Source: Zoogloea sp041917255
GTDB lineage: Bacteria; Pseudomonadota; Gammaproteobacteria; Burkholderiales; Rhodocyclaceae
Length of the DNA stretch: 64,000 nucleotides
NCBI GenBank assembly: GCA_041917255.1
Contig: JAYRYA010000001.1
Coordinates: forward strand, 62,001-126,000
Direction: 5' to 3'
This document shows positions 43,551 through 52,714 of the stretch, piece by piece; the first letter of the stretch is position 1; the number at the start of each line of letters is the position of its first letter. The translations under genes and the position numbers were made by a program. The notes under the pieces were generated by a model, which had not been told where the DNA came from, made no database searches, and saw nothing but the letters and a program-made list of their open reading frames with translations.

Positions 43551-44684
43551 ATGTTTGAACGGCCGGCCTCGGGTACGCGGGCAATCCTCGTTCAAGTCGA
43601 TTTCGGTCAGGGCGGGATAGAAGAGCGTCTCTCTGAAGTGTCGCTACTGGCGCAAAGTGCCGGAGCCATGGTTGTGGGTGTCGTCCAGGGACGGCGCCAG
43701 GCGCCTGATCCCGCTCACTTCGTTGGTAAGGGCAAGGCCGAGGAAATCGGCTTGGTGGCCCAGATGAACGATGCCGACATCGTCATCTTCAACCACGACA
43801 TCACCGCTGCACAGCAGCGCAATCTTGAGCGCAAGCTCGACTGCCGGGTTGTCGATCGCTCAGCGCTGATCCTCGACATCTTTGCGCTTCGCGCCAAGAG
43901 TCACGAGGGCAAGCTCCAGGTCGAGCTCGCCCAGCTTCAACATCTGTCCACCCGCCTGGTACGGGGCTGGACTCACCTTGAGCGCCAGAAGGGTGGTATC
44001 GGCCTGCGGGGCCCGGGTGAAAAGCAACTCGAAACCGACCGCCGGCTGCTGGGCGAGCGCGTCAAGCTCCTGAAGGATCGGCTCGCCAAGCTCGAACGCC
44101 AGCGCTCGGTGCGCAGACGCGCGCGGGAGCGACGGGATGTACTGTCTGTTTCCCTGGTCGGCTATACCAACGCGGGCAAGTCCACGCTGTTCAATGCCCT
44201 CACCAAGGCGGGCGCGTATGCGGCCGACCAGTTGTTTGCAACCCTGGATACCACCTCCCGGCGACTTTTTCTGGGCGAGGCCGGGAACATCGTGCTGTCC
44301 GATACGGTCGGATTCATCCGTGATCTGCCGCATTCGCTGGTGGCTGCCTTTCATGCAACGCTTGAGGAAACGGCGAGCGCCGATCTCCTGCTGCATGTGG
44401 TGGATTCTGCGAGTGAAGATCGGGAAGGGCAGATTGCTGCGGTCAATTCTGTGTTGGAAGAGATCGGGGCAGGCACCCTTCCGCAGATCCAGATCTGGAA
44501 CAAGATCGACGCCACGCTGGCGAGTGCGGAGGTTCAGCAGGACGCTTGTGGTAAGATCACGCGCGTTTTGCTCAGCGCCCGCACCGGCGAAGGGCTCGAG
44601 TTGCTGCGTGAGGTTCTGACCAACGTGGCGCTGGAACACAAGGCAGCCTTGGCTGCTGCATCGGAAAGTCCGGAACCATTTTAA
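43551..44684 (+). CDS. hflX: Ribosome-associated GTPase HflX
   Basis: A 377-residue GTPase that splits stalled or heat-damaged 70S ribosomes. The N-terminal HflX domain includes HFVGKGKAEEI and GRRQAPDPAH. A glycine-rich linker GGIGLRGPGEKQLETDRRLL (about 146-165) is characteristic. The G domain has GYTNAGKST (P-loop, about 203-211), DTVGFIRDLPH and NKID. ATG at 43551 gives the usual MFERP start; an ATG 18 bases upstream is possible. Confidence 0.95.
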   Translation: MFERPASGTRAILVQVDFGQGGIEERLSEVSLLAQSAGAMVVGVVQGRRQAPDPAHFVGKGKAEEIGLVAQMNDADIVIFNHDITAAQQRNLERKLDCRVVDRSALILDIFALRAKSHEGKLQVELAQLQHLSTRLVRGWTHLERQKGGIGLRGPGEKQLETDRRLLGERVKLLKDRLAKLERQRSVRRRARERRDVLSVSLVGYTNAGKSTLFNALTKAGAYAADQLFATLDTTSRRLFLGEAGNIVLSDTVGFIRDLPHSLVAAFHATLEETASADLLLHVVDSASEDREGQIAAVNSVLEEIGAGTLPQIQIWNKIDATLASAEVQQDACGKITRVLLSARTGEGLELLREVLTNVALEHKAALAAASESPEPF

Positions 44685-44742
44685 AGGGGCCGGGCTTCAA
44701 CCATTCCCGGAGCGGATTATCACTGTGATCTCAGGCATCCTC

Positions 44743-46017
44743 ATGTCTCTCAACGATCCCAAATGGGGCAATCGCGGCGGCGGCGACAATCGCGGCGGCG
44801 GCGACAATCAGGGGCCGCCCGATCTCGAAGAGATCTGGCGCGACTTCAACCGGCGGTTGTCCGGCATGTTCGGGCGTAACGGTGGCCCGGGCAACGGAGG
44901 GTCGGGTGGAGATGGCGGCAATCGTCTGCCCGAGATGAACTTCCGACAGTTTGGCGGCGGTATCGGCCTGATCGCCGCATTTGCGGGCGTGATCTGGCTG
45001 GCAAGCGGTTTCTACATCGTCGATGCGAGTCAGCGCGGAATCGTGCTGCAGTTCGGCCGCTTCGTCGAAGCAACCGATCCAGGCCTGCGCTGGCGCCTGC
45101 CTTATCCGATCCAGACCCACGAGCTGGTGAACCTTACCGGGGTGCGTACCGTCGAGATCGGCTACCGGGGTTCCGAGCGCAACAAGGTGCTCAAGGAAGC
45201 CTTGATGCTGACGGATGACGAGAACATCGTGAACATCCAGTTTGCGGTGCAGTACATCCTCAAGGATCCGCAGCAGTATCTGTTCAACAATCGCAATGCC
45301 GATGACTCGGTGATCCAGGCCGCCGAGACCGCGGTGCGCGAAATCGTCGGCAAGAGCAAGATGGACTTCGTGCTCTACGAAGGGCGTGAGCAGGTGGCTG
45401 CAAACGCACAAAAGCTCACCCAGGACATTCTCGACCGCTACGCGACCGGGATCCAGGTGAGCAAGGTGACGATGCAGAACGCTCAGCCGCCGGAGCAGGT
45501 ACAGTCGGCTTTCGACGATGCCGTGAAAGCAGGCCAGGATCGCGAACGCCAGAAGAACGAGGGCCAGGCTTACGCCAACGATGTGATTCCCCGCGCCCGT
45601 GGTGCGGCATCGCGCCTTATGGAAGAGGCTGACGCTCACAAGGGTCGGGTAGTTGCCCAGGCCGAAGGTGACGCCTCGCGCTTCAAACAGATTTACACCG
45701 AATACGCCAAGGCGCCCGACGTCACCCGTCAGCGCATGTATCTCGACACCATGCAGCAGATCCTCAGCAGTTCCTCCAAGGTGCTTGTTGATACCAAGGG
45801 CAGCAGCAACCTGTTGAGCCTGCCGCTCGACAAGTTGATTCAGGCTACCGCTGCCCAGACTCAGGCTGCTACAGCCGGCGATCCGGCATCGGCCGTGTCG
45901 CGTCCGGCCCAGATGCCTGCCGTGGTCGAGGGGGCCGCGCCGCCAAGACCGGATGCCCTTTCGGGCGAAACGCGTACCCGGGAATCCGCCCGCAACCGTG
46001 AGCGGGGAGATCGCTGA
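44743..46017 (+). CDS. hflK: FtsH modulator HflK
   Basis: A 424-residue SPFH/band-7 membrane protein. A Gly/Asn/Asp-rich N-terminus (about 1-62) precedes one helix (about 71-93). The SPFH domain starts at GIVLQFGRFVEATDPGLRW, and a coiled coil (about 265-315) follows. With HflC it forms a periplasmic cage around the FtsH protease. The C-terminal 55 residues are Ala/Pro-rich. ATG at 44743 is preferred to one 18 bases earlier. It overlaps hflC by one base. Confidence 0.95.
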   Translation: MSLNDPKWGNRGGGDNRGGGDNQGPPDLEEIWRDFNRRLSGMFGRNGGPGNGGSGGDGGNRLPEMNFRQFGGGIGLIAAFAGVIWLASGFYIVDASQRGIVLQFGRFVEATDPGLRWRLPYPIQTHELVNLTGVRTVEIGYRGSERNKVLKEALMLTDDENIVNIQFAVQYILKDPQQYLFNNRNADDSVIQAAETAVREIVGKSKMDFVLYEGREQVAANAQKLTQDILDRYATGIQVSKVTMQNAQPPEQVQSAFDDAVKAGQDRERQKNEGQAYANDVIPRARGAASRLMEEADAHKGRVVAQAEGDASRFKQIYTEYAKAPDVTRQRMYLDTMQQILSSSSKVLVDTKGSSNLLSLPLDKLIQATAAQTQAATAGDPASAVSRPAQMPAVVEGAAPPRPDALSGETRTRESARNRERGDR

Positions 46018-46934
46018 TGCGTGACCGACTTCCATTCTTTGCAGGCGTCGGCCTGTTTGTCTTCGCGATCCTCTCGATGAGCCTTTTTACGGTCGATCAG
46101 CGCCAGTACGCGCTGGTTTTCCAGTTGGGCGAGGTCAAGGGGCAGATCAGTGAGCCGGGCCTTCACTTCAAGATTCCGCTCATCCAGAACGTGCGGTATT
46201 TCGACAAGCGCATCCTCACGCTGGATACGTCGGAACCGGAGCGTTTCATTACGTCCGAGAAGAAGAACGTACTGGTCGATCTTTTCGTGAAGTGGCGGAT
46301 CGTCGATCCCAAGCTCTACTACATCTCGGTGAGCGGCGATGAAACCCGCGCCAAGACCCGCCTGGAGCAGACCGTCAATGCGGGCCTGCGCGAGGAGTTC
46401 GGCAAGCGCACCGTGCACGAGGTGGTATCTGGCGAACGCGACAAGATCATGGACGAGATGCGCATCAAGGCGGATCTGGACGCCCGCAAGATCGGCGTGC
46501 AGATTGTTGATGTGCGCCTGAAACGCGTCGATCTGCCGGCCGAGGTGTCCGAATCCGTTTATCGCCGGATGGAAGCTGAGCGGAAGCGTGTCGCCAACGA
46601 GCTGCGCTCTCAGGGCGGCGCCGAGGCCGAAAAGATCAAGGCTGACGCAGACAAGCAGCGTGAGGTGATCCTCGCCGAAGCGTATCGTGATGCCCAAAAG
46701 ATCAAGGGGGAGGGCGACGCCGCCGCTTCGGCGATCTATGCCCAGGCCTTTGGGCAGAGTCCAGAGTTCTACGCTTTCTATCGCAGCCTCGAGGCCTACC
46801 GGAGCACCTTCAAGAACAAGTCGGACGTGATGGTGATCGAACCGAATTCCGATTTCTTCAAGTATCTCAAGTCGGCGGGTGGTCGTGCACCGGCCTCATC
46901 CGATTCGGCAAAGAGCGGCAAGAACGGGAAATAA
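46017..46934 (+). CDS. hflC: FtsH modulator HflC
   Basis: A 305-residue SPFH protein with an N-terminal helix (about 5-23). YALVFQLGEVKGQISEPGLHFKIP begins the SPFH domain and a coiled coil rich in Ala/Glu/Arg lies at about 180-240. Partner of HflK in controlling FtsH. The start and stop codons overlap those of neighbours by a single base, so the hfl genes are one operon. Confidence 0.95.
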   Translation: MRDRLPFFAGVGLFVFAILSMSLFTVDQRQYALVFQLGEVKGQISEPGLHFKIPLIQNVRYFDKRILTLDTSEPERFITSEKKNVLVDLFVKWRIVDPKLYYISVSGDETRAKTRLEQTVNAGLREEFGKRTVHEVVSGERDKIMDEMRIKADLDARKIGVQIVDVRLKRVDLPAEVSESVYRRMEAERKRVANELRSQGGAEAEKIKADADKQREVILAEAYRDAQKIKGEGDAAASAIYAQAFGQSPEFYAFYRSLEAYRSTFKNKSDVMVIEPNSDFFKYLKSAGGRAPASSDSAKSGKNGK

Positions 46935-47119
46935 TGGGGCGTTCCCTGATCCTGGCGTTTGCGTTGATGCTGGTGCTGGAAGGCATCATCCCCTTCGTAG
47001 CCCCAGCCACTTGGCGTGAAACCTTTGCTCGTCTGATTCGACTGGCGGATGGACAAATCCGCTTTGTCGGTCTTGGTTCGATGCTTCTCGGCCTCGTCAT
47101 TTTGTTGGTTTTTTCCTGA
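46934..47119 (+). CDS. DUF2065 (YjeT-like) small inner-membrane protein
   Basis: A 61-residue protein with two hydrophobic helices (about 4-22 and 42-60) around the conserved PATWRETFARLIRL. It matches DUF2065/YjeT, of unknown function and regularly found between hflC and hisZ/purA. Its start overlaps the hflC stop by one base. Confidence 0.9.
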   Translation: MGRSLILAFALMLVLEGIIPFVAPATWRETFARLIRLADGQIRFVGLGSMLLGLVILLVFS

Positions 47120-47131
47120 GGCGCTTTACCC

Positions 47132-48292
47132 ATGTTGCGTTGGGTTCTACCCGAATACATCCAGGACGCTCTGCCCGCCGAGGCGGCAAAACTGGAAGAT
47201 CTGCGCCGTCGTCTCCTCGATGCGTTCCGCCTGAACGGCTATCAACTCGTCGCGCCGCCGCTGCTCGAATATCTCGAGTCGCTGCTGACCGGCGCCGGCC
47301 AGGATCTGAATCTCAAGACGCTCAAACTCGTCGACCAGCTTTCCGGCCGGACGATGGGCGTGCGCGCCGACATCACGCCGCAGGTTGCGCGGATCGATGC
47401 GCACCTGCTCAATCGCAAGGGTGTCGCACGTCTGTGTTATTGCGGCAGTGTTGCTCATGCGATGCCGTCGTGCCTGACCGCCACCCGTGAGCCTCTCCAG
47501 CTGGGGGCCGAGCTGTACGGTCATTCAGGCATTGAAGCCGACGCGGAGGTGATCCGTCTGCTTGCGGAAACCCTTCAGATCGCTGGTGTGGGTACGTCCC
47601 GCATCGATCTGGGGCACGTCGGGCTGTTCAAGGCGCTGGCGGGCAAGGCCGGTCTGCTGCCGCAGCAGGAAGAGGCGCTTTTCGACTGCCTGCAGGCGAA
47701 GGATCTTCCTGGCCTGCGGGATCTACTTGCGCCCGTTCCGGCCGACCTGCGCGCGGCGCTGTTTGCGCTGCCGACGCTCTACGGTGGTGCAGAGGTGCTT
47801 GCCAAGGCGCGCGAGATCATGCCGGTCGATCCGGATATCCAGACTGCGCTGACCGACCTTGAGGGACTCGCGACCCGTCTGCAAGGCTTGCCGATCAGCT
47901 TCGATCTGGCCGATCTGCGCGGGTATCACTATCACAGCGGCGTGGTATTCGCGGCCTACGGCGGCAATTCCCCCGTCGCGCTGGCGCTCGGCGGTCGTTA
48001 CGACAGCGTGGGCCGTGCCTTCGGGCGAGGCCGTCCAGCCACTGGGTTCAGCCTCGATCTGCGTGAACTGGCTACCCAGGTTGCCGATCCGGAGCCGGCG
48101 GGTTCGATCCTCGCCCGGGATGCAGGCGAGCAGGGTTTTGCCGACGCGGTGGCGGGTCTGCGTGCCACTGGGGAGAGTGTGACGATTGAATTGCCCGGCC
48201 ATGAAGGCACGTGGCGTGAGGCCGGCTGTGACCGGCGTCTTGTTCTGCGGGGCGGTGCCTGGCAGGTTGAACCGCTTCAGGGAGATGAATAA
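47132..48292 (+). CDS. hisZ: ATP phosphoribosyltransferase regulatory subunit HisZ
   Basis: A 386-residue HisRS paralogue that activates the short form of HisG in histidine synthesis. Like HisRS, it has a class II core (LSGRTMGVRADITPQVARIDAHL, about 69-91, and YHYHSGVVFAAYGG). It lacks the HisRS anticodon domain and keeps ALGGRYDSVGRAFGR. Presence of HisZ implies a short HisG elsewhere. Directly abuts purA, the usual betaproteobacterial arrangement. Confidence 0.94.
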   Translation: MLRWVLPEYIQDALPAEAAKLEDLRRRLLDAFRLNGYQLVAPPLLEYLESLLTGAGQDLNLKTLKLVDQLSGRTMGVRADITPQVARIDAHLLNRKGVARLCYCGSVAHAMPSCLTATREPLQLGAELYGHSGIEADAEVIRLLAETLQIAGVGTSRIDLGHVGLFKALAGKAGLLPQQEEALFDCLQAKDLPGLRDLLAPVPADLRAALFALPTLYGGAEVLAKAREIMPVDPDIQTALTDLEGLATRLQGLPISFDLADLRGYHYHSGVVFAAYGGNSPVALALGGRYDSVGRAFGRGRPATGFSLDLRELATQVADPEPAGSILARDAGEQGFADAVAGLRATGESVTIELPGHEGTWREAGCDRRLVLRGGAWQVEPLQGDE

Positions 48293-49603
48293 ATGGCAAA
48301 GAACGTAGTGGTTGTTGGCACCCAGTGGGGCGACGAGGGAAAGGGCAAGATTGTTGACTGGCTCACCGATCAGGCCCAGGGCGTGGTCCGTTTCCAGGGT
48401 GGTCACAATGCGGGCCACACGCTGGTCGTCGGTACCACCGAATACAAGCTCAACCTGGTGCCGTCGGGCATCGTGCGCGAGGGTGTCGAGTGTTTTATCG
48501 GCAATGGCGTGGTGTTGGACGTCCATCATCTGCTGGCCGAGGTGCGCGGGCTGGAGGAGGGCGGCATCAAGGTACGTGAGCGCCTCAAGATCAGCCCGGG
48601 CTGTCCGCTGATTCTCGGCTACCACTCGGCGGTTGATCGTGCCCGTGAAGCCAAGAAGAGTGCTGGCGCCAAGATCGGCACTACCGGCAAGGGCATTGGC
48701 CCCACCTACGAAGACAAGGTTGCTCGTCGTGCGCTGCGCGTCTACGATCTGCTCGATCCGAAGCGCTTCGCCGAGAAGCTGGCCGAGAACCTCGAATATC
48801 ACAACTTCGTGCTGACCCAGTATCTGGGCGCCGAGCCGGTCGATTTCCAGACCGAATTCGACCAGGCGATGGCGGACGCGCAGGAGATCCTGCCGATGGT
48901 CACCGACGTGTCGGCCGACCTGTACGCCATCAACAAGAGCGGTGGCAACCTGCTGTTCGAAGGCGCCCAGGGCACGCTGCTCGATATCGACCACGGCACC
49001 TACCCGTTCGTCACTTCCAGCAACTGTGTGGCCGGTCAGGCTGCGGCTGGGTCTGGTGTGGGCCCGGGCCGTCTGCATTACGTGCTGGGCATCACCAAGG
49101 CCTACTGCACCCGTGTCGGCGGTGGACCGTTCCCGACCGAGCTGGATTTCGAGACCGCCGGTACGCCGGGTTATCAGATGTCCACCGTCGGCCGTGAGTT
49201 TGGCACGGTGACCGGGCGTAAGCGTCGCTGTGGATGGCTCGATCTGGCTGCGCTGAAGCGCTCGATCATCATCAATGGTGTGTCCGGCTTGTGCATCACC
49301 AAGCTGGATGTGCTTGATGGCCTGACGGAGCTCAAGCTGTGCGTTGGCTACATGCTCGACGGCAAGCGCATCGACCTGCTGCCGATGGGCTCTGAAGAGG
49401 TTGCTCGTTGTGAGCCGATCCTCGAGGTCATGCCGGGCTGGAGTGGGACGACCTTCGGCGCCCAGACCTGGGATGCATTGCCGTCGGAAGCGCGTGCTTA
49501 CCTGCACCGCATCGAGGAAATCTGCGAGGTGTCGATCGACGTGATCTCGACCGGTCCCGAGCGGGACGAAACCATTCTCAAGCGCCATCCCTTCGGCGCT
49601 TGA
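48293..49603 (+). CDS. purA: Adenylosuccinate synthetase
   Basis: A 436-residue enzyme making adenylosuccinate from IMP, Asp and GTP. GTQWGDEGKGKIVD (about 9-22) is the GTP/IMP site with catalytic Asp14. QGGHNAGHTLV (about 36-46) holds the catalytic His. TTGKGIGPTYEDK (about 129-141) and VGGGPFPTEL are further signatures. The ATG lies directly after the hisZ stop. Confidence 0.97.
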   Translation: MAKNVVVVGTQWGDEGKGKIVDWLTDQAQGVVRFQGGHNAGHTLVVGTTEYKLNLVPSGIVREGVECFIGNGVVLDVHHLLAEVRGLEEGGIKVRERLKISPGCPLILGYHSAVDRAREAKKSAGAKIGTTGKGIGPTYEDKVARRALRVYDLLDPKRFAEKLAENLEYHNFVLTQYLGAEPVDFQTEFDQAMADAQEILPMVTDVSADLYAINKSGGNLLFEGAQGTLLDIDHGTYPFVTSSNCVAGQAAAGSGVGPGRLHYVLGITKAYCTRVGGGPFPTELDFETAGTPGYQMSTVGREFGTVTGRKRRCGWLDLAALKRSIIINGVSGLCITKLDVLDGLTELKLCVGYMLDGKRIDLLPMGSEEVARCEPILEVMPGWSGTTFGAQTWDALPSEARAYLHRIEEICEVSIDVISTGPERDETILKRHPFGA

Positions 49604-49759
49604 TCGTTCTGCGGATAAATTCGCCCTGTCTTGTGGCCCAGTCGGGCTTCGGGGCAGGGCACAAGTTTCTGTATATCCCTCTGCAAGAAGCCCGCGGCTC
49701 CAGAAGGGCAGTTATTCGCCGCCGACGTGGTGTAGTAATACGATTGTGTGCTGGAAAAC

Positions 49760-49793
49760 AATAAAGCCGATCAAAAAATTGATCGGCTTTATT
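49760..49793 (-). terminator. Terminator of the downstream tRNA-Leu gene
   Basis: AAAGCCGATCAA (49763-49774) pairs perfectly with TTGATCGGCTTT (49779-49790), with A/T flanks that give T-rich ends on both strands. It can stop tRNA transcription on the minus strand and purA read-through on the plus strand. Confidence 0.85.
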
Positions 49794-49801
49794 GAGTATT
49801 C

Positions 49802-49886
49802 TGGTGCCCAGAAGAGGACTCGAACCTCCACGCCTCGCGGCACTAGTACCTGAAACTAGCGCGTCTACCAATTTCGCCATCTGGGC
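49802..49886 (-). tRNA. tRNA-Leu (anticodon CAG), copy 1
   Basis: The 85-base minus-strand gene starts GCCCAGATGGCG and ends with encoded CCA. The acceptor arms GCCCAGA/TCTGGGC pair fully. The D loop has TTGGTAGAC; the anticodon stem CTAGT/ACTAG encloses TTCAGGT, giving anticodon CAG. A long variable arm and GGTTCGAGTCC are typical of a class II leucine tRNA. Identical to the copy at 50071. Confidence 0.96.
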
Positions 49887-49898
49887 AGCGAAGCCGCT

Positions 49899-49926
49899 AT
49901 TATAGACAAGTCTAATGCGAATGCAA
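49899..49926 (-). promoter_or_regulatory. Promoter of tRNA-Leu copy 1
   Basis: On the minus strand TTGCAT (49926-49921) and TATAAT (49904-49899) are 16 bases apart, with the start expected a few bases ahead of the mature tRNA 5' end. Confidence 0.65.
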
Positions 49927-50034
49927 ATCTCCCGTGACCTTCACCTGCCGTTTGACCAGGCCCCGATGGGCGTGGCATGGGGTACGTGCGTCGAGTGCTT
50001 TTTGCTGCGCGCGGAGACGAAAGTACAAAAACAA

Positions 50035-50061
50035 AAAGCCGATCGAAAATCGATCGGCTTT
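50035..50061 (-). terminator. Terminator of tRNA-Leu copy 2
   Basis: AAAGCCGATCGA (50035-50046) pairs with TCGATCGGCTTT (50050-50061) over an AAA loop; on the minus strand a T-rich tail follows. Its core is nearly the same as that of the first copy's terminator. Confidence 0.85.
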
Positions 50062-50070
50062 CCTGGAACT

Positions 50071-50155
50071 TGGTGCCCAGAAGAGGACTCGAACCTCCAC
50101 GCCTCGCGGCACTAGTACCTGAAACTAGCGCGTCTACCAATTTCGCCATCTGGGC
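50071..50155 (-). tRNA. tRNA-Leu (anticodon CAG), copy 2
   Basis: An 85-base gene identical to the one at 49802-49886, including encoded CCA. It has its own promoter and terminator, so the two are separately transcribed tandem copies 269 bases apart. Confidence 0.96.
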
Positions 50156-50167
50156 AGCGAAGGCGCC

Positions 50168-50195
50168 ATTATAGATTAGAAAGAACACGTGTCAA
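50168..50195 (-). promoter_or_regulatory. Consensus promoter of tRNA-Leu copy 2, overlapping the rnr start codon
   Basis: On the minus strand TTGACA (50195-50190) and TATAAT (50173-50168), both perfect consensus hexamers, are separated by 16 bases. The −35 hexamer covers codons 1-3 of rnr (GTG at 50189), so the two transcription units share sequence. Confidence 0.75.
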
Positions 50196-52714
50196 CTTAT
50201 AAGTCCAAGAACATCAACAAACTGAGTAAGCTGCGTCGCAGCGACCCCTATTTCGAGCGTGAAATCCAGAAATACGATTTCCCGCTACCGAGTCGTGAAT
50301 TCATTGTCCAGATTCTCGCCGAGCACGGCGTGCCGTTACCGTTTTCCGACGTGGCTACGGCACTCGATATCCTTCCGGACGAACTCGAGTTCTTCGAACG
50401 CCGCATGCGCGCCATGGAGCGCGATGGGCAAGTCATGCGCAACCGGCGTGGCGCCTATCTGCTGCCTGCCAAGGCTGACCTGATTCGCGGCACCGTACAG
50501 GGCCATCCGGATGGCTATGGCTTCGTCGTGACCGACGACGAGCACCCGGACATCTTCCTCGGTCCCAACGAGATGCGGGAGGTGCTTCACGGCGACCGGG
50601 TGATGGTCCGCGTCGCCGGGCAGGACCGTCGTGGTCGCCCGGAGGGCAAGCTGGTGAAGGTGTTGGAGCGGGCCAATACCCGTATCGTCGGCCGTGTGCT
50701 CGTCGAAAACGGTGTGACCCTCGTCGTGCCGGAAAATCGTCGCATCTCGCAGGAGATCCTGCTGGCGTCGGGCAAGAGCAAGGTCAAGCCATTGGCGGGG
50801 CAGGTGGTGGTGGTCGAGCTCGTCGAGCAGCCCACACGCTACGCCCAGCCGGTCGGCCGTATCGTTGAAACGCTTGGTAACTACGCCGACCCGGGGATGG
50901 AGATCGAGATTGCGCTTCGCAAGCACGAGCTACCTTACGAATTCTCCAGCGCGGCCAAGGCGCAGGCGCGAAAACTCCCGGAAAAAGTCCGCAAGATGGA
51001 CTGGAAAGATCGGGAGGACCTCTCCCAGCTACCGCTGGTGACCATCGACGGCGAGACCGCCCGTGACTTTGACGATGCGGTGTTCTGCGAGCGGCAGGGG
51101 CGGGGTTTCCGTCTTGTGGTGGCAATCGCCGATGTCTCGCACTATGTCACCGTCGGCTCTGCCCTCGATGGTGAGGCCTATGATCGGGGCAATTCGGTGT
51201 ATTTCCCGCGGCGGGTGATTCCAATGCTGCCGGAGAAGCTTTCCAACGGCCTCTGCTCGCTCAACCCGCAGGTGGAGCGTTTGTGCATGGTGTGCGACAT
51301 GGCGATCTCGCAGACAGGCGTGGTCAAGCAGTACCGCTTCTACCCTGCCGTGATGTTCTCCAAGGCGCGCCTCACCTACAATCAGGTGGCTGCAGCGCTG
51401 TACGACAACGATCCATCCGCCCTTGAGGTGATCGGCGAACTGCTGCCTCATCTGCAGAACCTCGACAAGCTCTTCCGCGTGCTCCTGAAAGCCCGTGCCA
51501 AGCGTGGCGCGATCGACTTCGAGACGCAGGAAACCAAGATGATCTTCGACGACAACGGCAAGATCGCCCAGATAGTGCCCGAGAGCCGGAATGACGCTCA
51601 TCGTCTGATCGAGGAATGCATGTTGGCGGCCAATGTGTGTGCGTCGGATTTCCTTCAGGCCAATGAGCACCCGGCCCTTTACAGGGTTCATGAAGGCCCG
51701 ACGCCCGAGAAACTGGCCAAGCTGCGGGATTTCCTCGCCGAGTTTGGCATCCAGTTGGGTGGCGGCGAAGAGCCCAAGGCTGGCGATTACGCACGTCTGC
51801 TCGAACAGATTCAGGGGCGTCCGGATCTGCAGCTACTCCAGACCGTGATGTTGCGCTCGCTGCGTCAGGCTGTTTACAGCCCCGACAACGTTGGTCACTT
51901 CGGCCTGGCTTACGACGCCTACACTCACTTCACTTCGCCGATCCGCCGTTATCCCGACCTGCTCGTCCACCGAGCGATCAAGGCTGTGCTGAAGGGTGAG
52001 CGCTATGTGCCGGCACAGGACGCCGGCGACTGGGAAGCTATTGGCATGCATTGCTCGATGACCGAGCGGCGTGCCGACGAGGCCGACCGGGATGTTGAAA
52101 ACTGGCTCAAGTGTTATTACATGCAGGATCGCATCGGCGAAGAGTTCGACGGCAGCGTTTCGGCGGTGGTACCTTTCGGCCTTTTCGTGGCTCTGGACGA
52201 CGTATTCGTCGAAGGCTTGGTGCACATTTCCGACCTTGGGAACGACTACTTCCACTACGACGATGCCCATCACAGCTTGGTGGGCGAGCGGACTGGCGAA
52301 CGTTACCGCCTGTCGGACCGGGTCCGGGTGCAGCTGGTACGAGTGAACATGGAAGCCAGCAAGATCGACTTCCGGATCATCACGGCCCCATCCCGCGCTA
52401 CCGAGCGGGTTGGCAAGACCGCCCGCGATCAGGCGCAGAAAACCCTCGAGCCGGTTGCTGCTGCAACCACCGGGCTGCGTCGTCGGATCGAGACTGAGGT
52501 CGAGACCGTCGTCGCTGCGCCGGTAGTCGAACCGCAGTCGCGTGCTCGCAAGTCGACCCCCAAGCCCGCGGTGAAACAGGATGCCACGAAACCTGCCGCC
52601 AAGCCCAAGCGTGCCAAACCAAAGGCCAGCAGCGGTCTAAAGTCCGTCTCCAAGACCGCCAAACCCCGTAAGTCCGCTTCGGGTGCAGCCAAAAAGAAAG
52701 CAAAACGTGTCTGA
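50189..52714 (+). CDS. rnr: Ribonuclease R
   Basis: An 841-residue 3'-to-5' exoribonuclease that degrades structured RNA. An N-terminal winged helix (about 25-85) and cold-shock domains (about 90-250) come first. The RNB catalytic domain contains ARDFDDAVFC, with the metal-binding Asp residues (about 288-297). An S1 domain (about 645-725) follows. The last 100 residues are Lys/Ala/Pro-rich, as in RNase R. GTG at 50189 is used; AAGAA lies just upstream. rlmB overlaps its end. Confidence 0.95.
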   Translation: MSTYKSKNINKLSKLRRSDPYFEREIQKYDFPLPSREFIVQILAEHGVPLPFSDVATALDILPDELEFFERRMRAMERDGQVMRNRRGAYLLPAKADLIRGTVQGHPDGYGFVVTDDEHPDIFLGPNEMREVLHGDRVMVRVAGQDRRGRPEGKLVKVLERANTRIVGRVLVENGVTLVVPENRRISQEILLASGKSKVKPLAGQVVVVELVEQPTRYAQPVGRIVETLGNYADPGMEIEIALRKHELPYEFSSAAKAQARKLPEKVRKMDWKDREDLSQLPLVTIDGETARDFDDAVFCERQGRGFRLVVAIADVSHYVTVGSALDGEAYDRGNSVYFPRRVIPMLPEKLSNGLCSLNPQVERLCMVCDMAISQTGVVKQYRFYPAVMFSKARLTYNQVAAALYDNDPSALEVIGELLPHLQNLDKLFRVLLKARAKRGAIDFETQETKMIFDDNGKIAQIVPESRNDAHRLIEECMLAANVCASDFLQANEHPALYRVHEGPTPEKLAKLRDFLAEFGIQLGGGEEPKAGDYARLLEQIQGRPDLQLLQTVMLRSLRQAVYSPDNVGHFGLAYDAYTHFTSPIRRYPDLLVHRAIKAVLKGERYVPAQDAGDWEAIGMHCSMTERRADEADRDVENWLKCYYMQDRIGEEFDGSVSAVVPFGLFVALDDVFVEGLVHISDLGNDYFHYDDAHHSLVGERTGERYRLSDRVRVQLVRVNMEASKIDFRIITAPSRATERVGKTARDQAQKTLEPVAAATTGLRRRIETEVETVVAAPVVEPQSRARKSTPKPAVKQDATKPAAKPKRAKPKASSGLKSVSKTAKPRKSASGAAKKKAKRV

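Noticed and set aside
47723..49588. 621-codon minus-strand frame opposite hisZ/purA
   Set aside because: Shadow of purA and hisZ; no ribosome site or family similarity.
49604..49759. Hidden small gene between purA and the tRNA genes
   Set aside because: No start with ribosome site or recognisable product; only short GC-rich repeats and the terminator are seen.
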